64,000 nt of DNA from Kitasatospora azatica KCTC 9699 (GTDB lineage: Bacteria; Actinomycetota; Actinomycetes; Streptomycetales; Streptomycetaceae): NCBI RefSeq assembly GCF_000744785.1, contig NZ_JQMO01000002.1:2170001-2234000 (forward strand), given 5' to 3'. This document shows positions 60,432-64,000 of this stretch, in pieces. The notes beneath the pieces were generated by a model, which saw only the letters and a program-made list of their open reading frames with translations, had not been told where the DNA came from and made no database searches. The position numbers and the translations under genes were made by a program. The stretch's first letter is position 1, and each line of letters starts with the position of its first letter.

Positions 60432-60449
60432 AAGTTGTACAGACAACAG
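60432..60449. promoter_or_regulatory. GntR/HutC-type operator, copy 3 (FAD oxidase-phosphonatase unit)
   Basis: AAGTTGTACAGACAACAG, containing the inverted repeat GTTGT-N4-ACAAC, matches the half-sites and 6-bp spacing of the copies at 40832 and 43576. It lies 70-87 bp upstream of the FAD oxidase start, in the gap after the PNPOx-like gene. Confidence 0.55.
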
Positions 60450-60473
60450 GCCTCGCCAACCTGAACAACTGGA

Positions 60474-60986
60474 CTACCTCAGCACCCGGGCCCGCAGGTA
60501 GTTGCGCCGGCCGAAGTGCGGCTCGTCCACCGCGGTGAGCTCCTCCACCTGGAACCGGTAGAGCGCGGCCGCACCACCGCCGGCCAGGAACTGTTCGCGC
60601 ACCTCGGGATCCTGGGCGAAAGTCGGGTAGCGCCCCTGATAGGCCGCCAGCGCCGCCTCGGCGTGCTGCCCCCAGGCCTCGCCGGCCCGTCCGGTCAGCT
60701 GCAGCCCGCGCAGCTGCTCGCCGAAGACCGGCGGCGGCAGGAAGACCGTGGCGGCGGCTCTGGCCTGCTCGGCCAGGTGCAGGCTGTGCCGGGTGGAGCG
60801 CTCGCTGACGAAGTAGAGCACCAGGTCCTCGTCGAAGGCGTAGAAGGCGAGGTTGGCGTGCGGGCCGTGCTCGGGGCCCGCAGTGGCCAGGGTGAGCACC
60901 ATCGACTCGGCCAACAGGCCCTCGACGCCCTTGCGGAGTTCCTCGGCGGGCCAGTCGCCCTGGGTGACTTCGAGCTGGTACGGCAT
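60474..60986 (-). CDS. Pyridoxamine 5'-phosphate oxidase-like flavin-binding protein
   Basis: A 170-residue split-barrel protein resembling the UPF0306/YhbP group. MVLTLATAGPEHGPHANLAFYAFDEDLVLYFVSERSTRHSLH is not quoted further; it shows the characteristic barrel strands and FMN-phosphate contacts. The C-terminal YRFQVEELTAVDEPHFGRRN is family-like. Substrate unknown. It is a single-gene unit ahead of the FAD oxidase operon. Confidence 0.8.
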   Translation of the reverse strand: MPYQLEVTQGDWPAEELRKGVEGLLAESMVLTLATAGPEHGPHANLAFYAFDEDLVLYFVSERSTRHSLHLAEQARAAATVFLPPPVFGEQLRGLQLTGRAGEAWGQHAEAALAAYQGRYPTFAQDPEVREQFLAGGGAAALYRFQVEELTAVDEPHFGRRNYLRARVLR

Positions 60987-61093
60987 GGCGCGTCCTTAGG
61001 AATCTAGGCAGTCCTTCGACGGACGGAGCGGACGGATCAGAACCACGACGGGCGTCTCATGCTGCTCCCGCGACCACACCCGCACAAGGCTCA

Positions 61094-61125
61094 GGCCGGG
61101 TCGACGTCCAATCGTCGACCCGGCC
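61094..61125. terminator. Terminator hairpin downstream of the PAP2 gene
   Basis: Perfect 13-bp arms (GGCCGGGTCGACG and its complement) around a 6-base loop lie between the PAP2 stop and the PNPOx-like start, on the side where the minus-strand DedA-PAP2 transcript would end. Confidence 0.75.
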
Positions 61126-61160
61126 CGAGGCTCACACCATGCCCTCCCCCGCCGGGGAGG

Positions 61161-61208
61161 CGCTACGTCTGCGGCACGCTACGTCCGCGGCGCGCTACGT
61201 CTGCGGCA
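61161..61208 (-). repeat. Three 16-bp tandem repeats spanning the PAP2 stop codon
   Basis: CGCTACGTCTGCGGCA is repeated at 61161-61176, 61177-61192 (with changes) and 61193-61208. The last copy holds the last codons and stop of the PAP2 gene; the others repeat the same stop downstream. Confidence 0.85.
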
Positions 61209-61842
61209 CCGCCGGCCCCGCCCCGAGGAACGGCCCCAGCGCCCCGGTCCGCAGCCGCTCCACCAGCGGCGCGACCCGCCCGGCCGCCACCGCCAGCAGG
61301 ATCCCCACCAGCAGCCCGACCAGGGCGCCGACCAGCACGTCGTGCGGGTAGTGCACGCCCACCCAGACCCGGGAGGCGCCCATCAGCACCGCGGCCACCA
61401 GCGCGATCCAGCCGATCCAGCGATACGCGAACCAGAGCGCGGCCGCCGCCGCGAAGGCGATCACCGTGTGGTTGCTCGGGAACGACCAGTCCCCGGCACC
61501 CGGGCAGGCCTCCAGCGAGACCGTGCCGAGCTGCTGGCAGGGCCGGACCTCCTGCACCACGCTCTTGAGCACCGAGTTGGCGACGTAGGCCGCCACCACG
61601 ATCAGCGGCGCGGCCAGCACCCGGGCCATCACCACCGAGTCGGCCCGCCTGGCCTGCCACCAGGCCAGCAGCATCAGCACGGCGAAGACGCCGAGCCCCA
61701 GCGCGGACCAGGTCTTGATCATCTGGTCCAGCCAGTGCGGTGCGTCGTCGGCCCAGCCGTTGACGGTCCGGTAGAGGCCGCCGTCGATACCGCTGCCGTC
61801 GTAGGCGAGCAGTGCGGCACCGGTGGGAGAGGTCGCGGTCAC
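61195..61842 (-). CDS. PAP2-family phosphatase
   Basis: A 215-residue membrane phosphatase with about five to six membrane segments. The three PAP2 signature motifs are present: KSVVQEVRP, PSNHTV (PSGH variant) and SRVWVGVHYPHD. Such enzymes remove phosphate from lipids such as undecaprenyl pyrophosphate or phosphatidic acid on the outer face. The GTG start overlaps the DedA stop by GTGA, so both are made together. Confidence 0.93.
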   Translation of the reverse strand: MTATSPTGAALLAYDGSGIDGGLYRTVNGWADDAPHWLDQMIKTWSALGLGVFAVLMLLAWWQARRADSVVMARVLAAPLIVVAAYVANSVLKSVVQEVRPCQQLGTVSLEACPGAGDWSFPSNHTVIAFAAAAALWFAYRWIGWIALVAAVLMGASRVWVGVHYPHDVLVGALVGLLVGILLAVAAGRVAPLVERLRTGALGPFLGAGPAVPQT

Positions 61843-62519
61843 CTGGCATCACCGTCGTTGCGGCGGGCGGCCTTGCGGGCGCGGAACAATTCGAGAGCAA
61901 TCGGAATCACAGAGACAACTACTACCAGACCAATGATGGGCAACAAGTATTGGTCGATATTGGGAACGGAGGACCCCAGCCCGTATCCGGCCAGCACCAC
62001 GCCGACCACCCAGATCGTGCCGCCGATCACCTGCCAGAAGGTGAAGGTGCGCTGCGGCACCTCCAGCACGCCGGCCAGCGGGTTGAGCACCGTACGCACC
62101 ACCGGGATGAACCGGGCCAGCACGATGGCCTTGCCGTAGCCGTACTTGGCCAGCAGTTCCTCGGCCCGGTCGACGCCCTGCTGCAGGCTCTTGCGCTTGC
62201 TGCGGGCCAGCAGCGCCCGTCCGCCGCGCTTGCCGATCAGGTACCCGATCTGGGCGCCGACCAGTGCGCCGGCCAGCGCGGCCAATATCACCTGCCAGAG
62301 CACCAGGTGCGGCCCGCTGTGGGTGCCGGAGACGCAGAGCAGTCCGGCGGTGAACAGCAGCGAGTCGCCGGGCAGGAAGAACCCGACCAGCAGGCCGGTC
62401 TCGGCGAAGAGCACGGCGGCGATGCCGAGGGCCCCGAAGGCGGCCAGCAGGGACGACGCATCGAGCACGTTCACCGCGAGCTGGGAGGAGGCGGAGAGCA
62501 CGGTTGGCGGACCTCTCAT
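61839..62519 (-). CDS. DedA family membrane protein
   Basis: A 226-residue DedA protein with about five membrane segments. The signature FAETGLLVGFFLPGDSLLF and the later FIPVVRTVLNPLAGVLEVP and FTFWQVIGGTIWVVGVVLAGYGLG are conserved. DedA-family proteins include undecaprenyl-phosphate flippases, which fits its coupling with a PAP2 phosphatase. The ATG at 62519 lacks a ribosome site; a GTG further in (LAVNVLD) is an alternative. The BlaI-type operators lie 37-73 bp upstream. Confidence 0.9.
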   Translation of the reverse strand: MRGPPTVLSASSQLAVNVLDASSLLAAFGALGIAAVLFAETGLLVGFFLPGDSLLFTAGLLCVSGTHSGPHLVLWQVILAALAGALVGAQIGYLIGKRGGRALLARSKRKSLQQGVDRAEELLAKYGYGKAIVLARFIPVVRTVLNPLAGVLEVPQRTFTFWQVIGGTIWVVGVVLAGYGLGSSVPNIDQYLLPIIGLVVVVSVIPIALELFRARKAARRNDGDAR

Positions 62520-62555
62520 ACTGGTGGAGGCGGTCCTGCGGAACGCGCCCCGACC

Positions 62556-62592
62556 GTCTACAGTGACGTAGACGGTCTACACGACTGTAGAC
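62556..62592. promoter_or_regulatory. Double BlaI/MecI-type operator
   Basis: Two 18-bp inverted repeats, GTCTACAGTGACGTAGAC (62556-62573) and GTCTACACGACTGTAGAC (62575-62592), carry the TACA...TGTA-like half-sites of BlaI regulators. They lie in the divergent gap between dedA and blaI, one helical turn multiple apart. Confidence 0.8.
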
Positions 62593-62614
62593 GACGACTG
62601 GAGGTCACGTCGAC

Positions 62615-63028
62615 ATGCCGGAACTGCCAGCCGCGCGCCGCCCGTCCGGGGAGCTCGAAGCCCAGGTGCTGGCCGCCCTCTGGGCCGCCGACCAGCCGCT
62701 CACCCCACAGGACGTGCAGCTGGCCCTCGGCGGTGAGCTGGCCCGGACCACCATCGCCACCATCCTGGCCAGGCTGCACGACAAAGGCACCGTCGAGCGG
62801 ACCCGCGCCGGACGCGCCTACGCCTACACCCCGACGGTCCAGGACCCGGCCGGTCTCGCGGCCCGTCGGATGCGCACCGAGCTCGACCGCGAGCAGGACC
62901 GTTCCACCGTGCTGGCCCGCTTCGTCTCCGACCTGTCCGACGACGACGAGCGGCTGCTGCGCGAGCTGCTCGGCGACGGACCGGCCGGCGAGGGACCCAC
63001 CGATCCGGTGTCCGGCGGCCGCGCGTGA
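62615..63028 (+). CDS. BlaI/MecI/CopY-family transcriptional repressor
   Basis: A 137-residue regulator with an N-terminal winged helix (about residues 8-75: GELEAQVLAALWAADQPLTPQDVQLAL and ARTTIATILARLHDKGTVER) and a C-terminal helical dimer region. Such repressors are inactivated by cleavage when a partner M56 peptidase senses a signal, often cell-wall damage. The partner gene follows with a 4-bp overlap. GGAGG precedes the ATG by about ten bases. It should bind the double operator upstream and could also control dedA-pap2. Confidence 0.93.
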   Translation: MPELPAARRPSGELEAQVLAALWAADQPLTPQDVQLALGGELARTTIATILARLHDKGTVERTRAGRAYAYTPTVQDPAGLAARRMRTELDREQDRSTVLARFVSDLSDDDERLLRELLGDGPAGEGPTDPVSGGRA

Positions 63029-64000
63029 TCCTCGCCGTCTGGGCCCCCTTCCTGGTCCCCTTCCTCGCCGCCCCGGCCGCCCGGCTGCTTGCCGACGCGC
63101 TGCCGCCCCGGGCCGCCGCCTGGGTGCTCGGCGCCACCGGCGTGCTGCTGGCCGGGGCCAGCGCCGCCTCGCTCGGGCTGCTGGTGGCCGGCGGACTGCT
63201 GCGGATCCCGGCCGTCGCCGCGCTCGGCCACCTCTCGGTGCCCTGGCTCGCCGACGCCTCGCCGACCACCGTGGTGCTGGCCACCTTGGCCGCGGTCGCC
63301 CTGGTGGTCACCGGCGCGCTGACCCTGCGCACCGCCCACCAGCAGTACAGCGACCTGCGCCGGGCCCGCGCCGCGCTCGGCCTGGACCCGACTCGGACGG
63401 TCGAACCCGAGTGGCGCCGCCCGCTGACGCTGCTGCGCCGGGCCGCCGCGGCCGTCGGCCTGCCGACCGCCGGTCCGGGCCGGCCCGCCCCGGGCCACCC
63501 GCTCGCCGTCCTCGACGACGACCGCGCGGACGCCTACGCGCTGCCGGGCCGCCCCGGCCGGATCGTGGTCACCGCCGGCATGCTGCGGGCGCTGCCGGCC
63601 CCCGAACGGGCCGCGCTGCTGGCCCACGAGCGGGCCCACCTGACCTCCCGTCACCACCTCTTCCTGGCCGCCGCCGAGTACACCGCCGTGCTCCACCCGG
63701 CGCTGCGCCAGCTGCGCACACCGCTCGGCTTCCACCTCGAGCGCTGGGCCGACGAGGACGCCGCCCGCTCGGTCGGCGACCGTGCGGTGACCGCCCGCGC
63801 GGTCGGCCGGGCCGCGCTGGCCGCCGCCAAGGCACCGCGCCGCGACCGGCCGCTCCTGGCCCCCGCCGCCGCGACCGGTCCGGTCCCCCGACGGGTGGCC
63901 GCGCTGCTCTCGCCGCACCGCGGCACCCCGCCCGACTCGGTCGGCCGACGCCGCCGCACGGTCGCCGCGCTGGCGCTCACCGCCTGCCTCGCGGTCAGCG
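63025..64000 (+). CDS. M56-family metallopeptidase, BlaR1/MecR1-like (partial, runs off the window)
   Basis: A GTG at 63025 overlapping the blaI stop opens a frame that continues to the window end (325 codons visible). Three membrane segments lie near residues 4-20, 33-58 and 75-98, then a cytoplasmic zinc peptidase domain with the HExxH motif in LLAHERAHLTSRHH and a downstream ERWADEDAA with the third ligand. A last hydrophobic segment begins near the end. Partner of the BlaI-type repressor; no penicillin-binding sensor domain is visible so far. Confidence 0.9.
   Translation, partial: MILAVWAPFLVPFLAAPAARLLADALPPRAAAWVLGATGVLLAGASAASLGLLVAGGLLRIPAVAALGHLSVPWLADASPTTVVLATLAAVALVVTGALTLRTAHQQYSDLRRARAALGLDPTRTVEPEWRRPLTLLRRAAAAVGLPTAGPGRPAPGHPLAVLDDDRADAYALPGRPGRIVVTAGMLRALPAPERAALLAHERAHLTSRHHLFLAAAEYTAVLHPALRQLRTPLGFHLERWADEDAARSVGDRAVTARAVGRAALAAAKAPRRDRPLLAPAAATGPVPRRVAALLSPHRGTPPDSVGRRRRTVAALALTACLAVS

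Noticed and set aside
1..64000. tRNA or rRNA genes
   Set aside because: No cloverleaf-like segments with conserved T-loop sequence and no rRNA sequence were noticed by eye; a dedicated scan could still find one.

Overview
The window is very GC-rich, has tightly packed genes with ATGA/GTGA overlaps, and carries actinomycete hallmarks: a GlnR-type operator upstream of a eukaryotic-type glutamine synthetase, an LAxTG-anchored wall protein, a rare in-frame TTA codon, and sugar importers that lack their own ATPase. This points to a chromosome segment of a Streptomycetaceae member (Streptomyces, Kitasatospora or Streptacidiphilus type). No rRNA, tRNA or CRISPR array was seen.

Region by region. 1-5.8 kb: 3' part of an aerobic-type cobalamin operon (cobD end, cobQ, a ChlI/ChlD-type chelatase subunit, cobO, cobB). 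A CobE-CobC fusion lies apart at 10.6-12.0 kb. 5.8-17.3 kb: housekeeping and accessory genes (SDR, YcxB-like, MFS plus TolB-like pair, secreted phosphoesterase, MOSC protein, DUF5937/ArsR-type regulator divergent from an MFS pump, glnII, sortase-anchored wall protein). 17.5-25.1 kb: a GlnX-like membrane protein with a solute-binding lipoprotein, an NMT1/THI5-type ABC importer operon, and a Rieske lipoprotein. 25.4-27.0 kb: an unusual fusion of a histidine phosphatase with a multi-span membrane domain, carrying a TTA codon. 27.1-32.3 kb: a sugar importer operon with a glycan-active-looking protein. 32.4-36.6 kb: a recombination-scarred patch with a TetR remnant, a WXG100-toxin-immunity cassette, a LanC/IS5 chimeric remnant, a 171-bp MITE-like element and a broken duplicate of uracil-DNA glycosylase. 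36.6-40.5 kb: a seven-repeat secreted beta-propeller, intact ung and an amidohydrolase.

40.8-48.5 kb and 58.5-60.4 kb together look like one phosphonate-use system. It has a single protein fusing a PhnY/TmpA-like 2-oxoglutarate oxygenase to a PhnZ/TmpB-like HD oxygenase, a GntR/HutC regulator, an aminophosphonate-type ABC importer, a HAD hydrolase and, 10 kb away, a phosphonatase-like hydrolase with an HpnW-type FAD oxidase. Three similar 18-bp palindromes of the form AAGTTG-N6-CAAC precede the three transcription units and suggest one regulon.

52.3-58.2 kb holds a conflict/signalling-type module: a sigma-70-like factor, a nucleotidyl-cyclase-like protein (apparently frameshifted near its end), EACC1 and a caspase-like protease, beside two uncharacterised genes and a tiny hydrophobic-tailed ORF. 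The right end (60.5-64 kb) has a PNPOx-like protein, a PAP2/DedA pair and a BlaI-M56 peptidase pair with double BlaI-type operators.

Short repeats recur: four arrays of 15-18 bp units touch the 3' ends of genes, and an 18-bp palindrome (TGAGCAAGCGCTTGCTCA and variants) is found inside genes and as an intergenic array.
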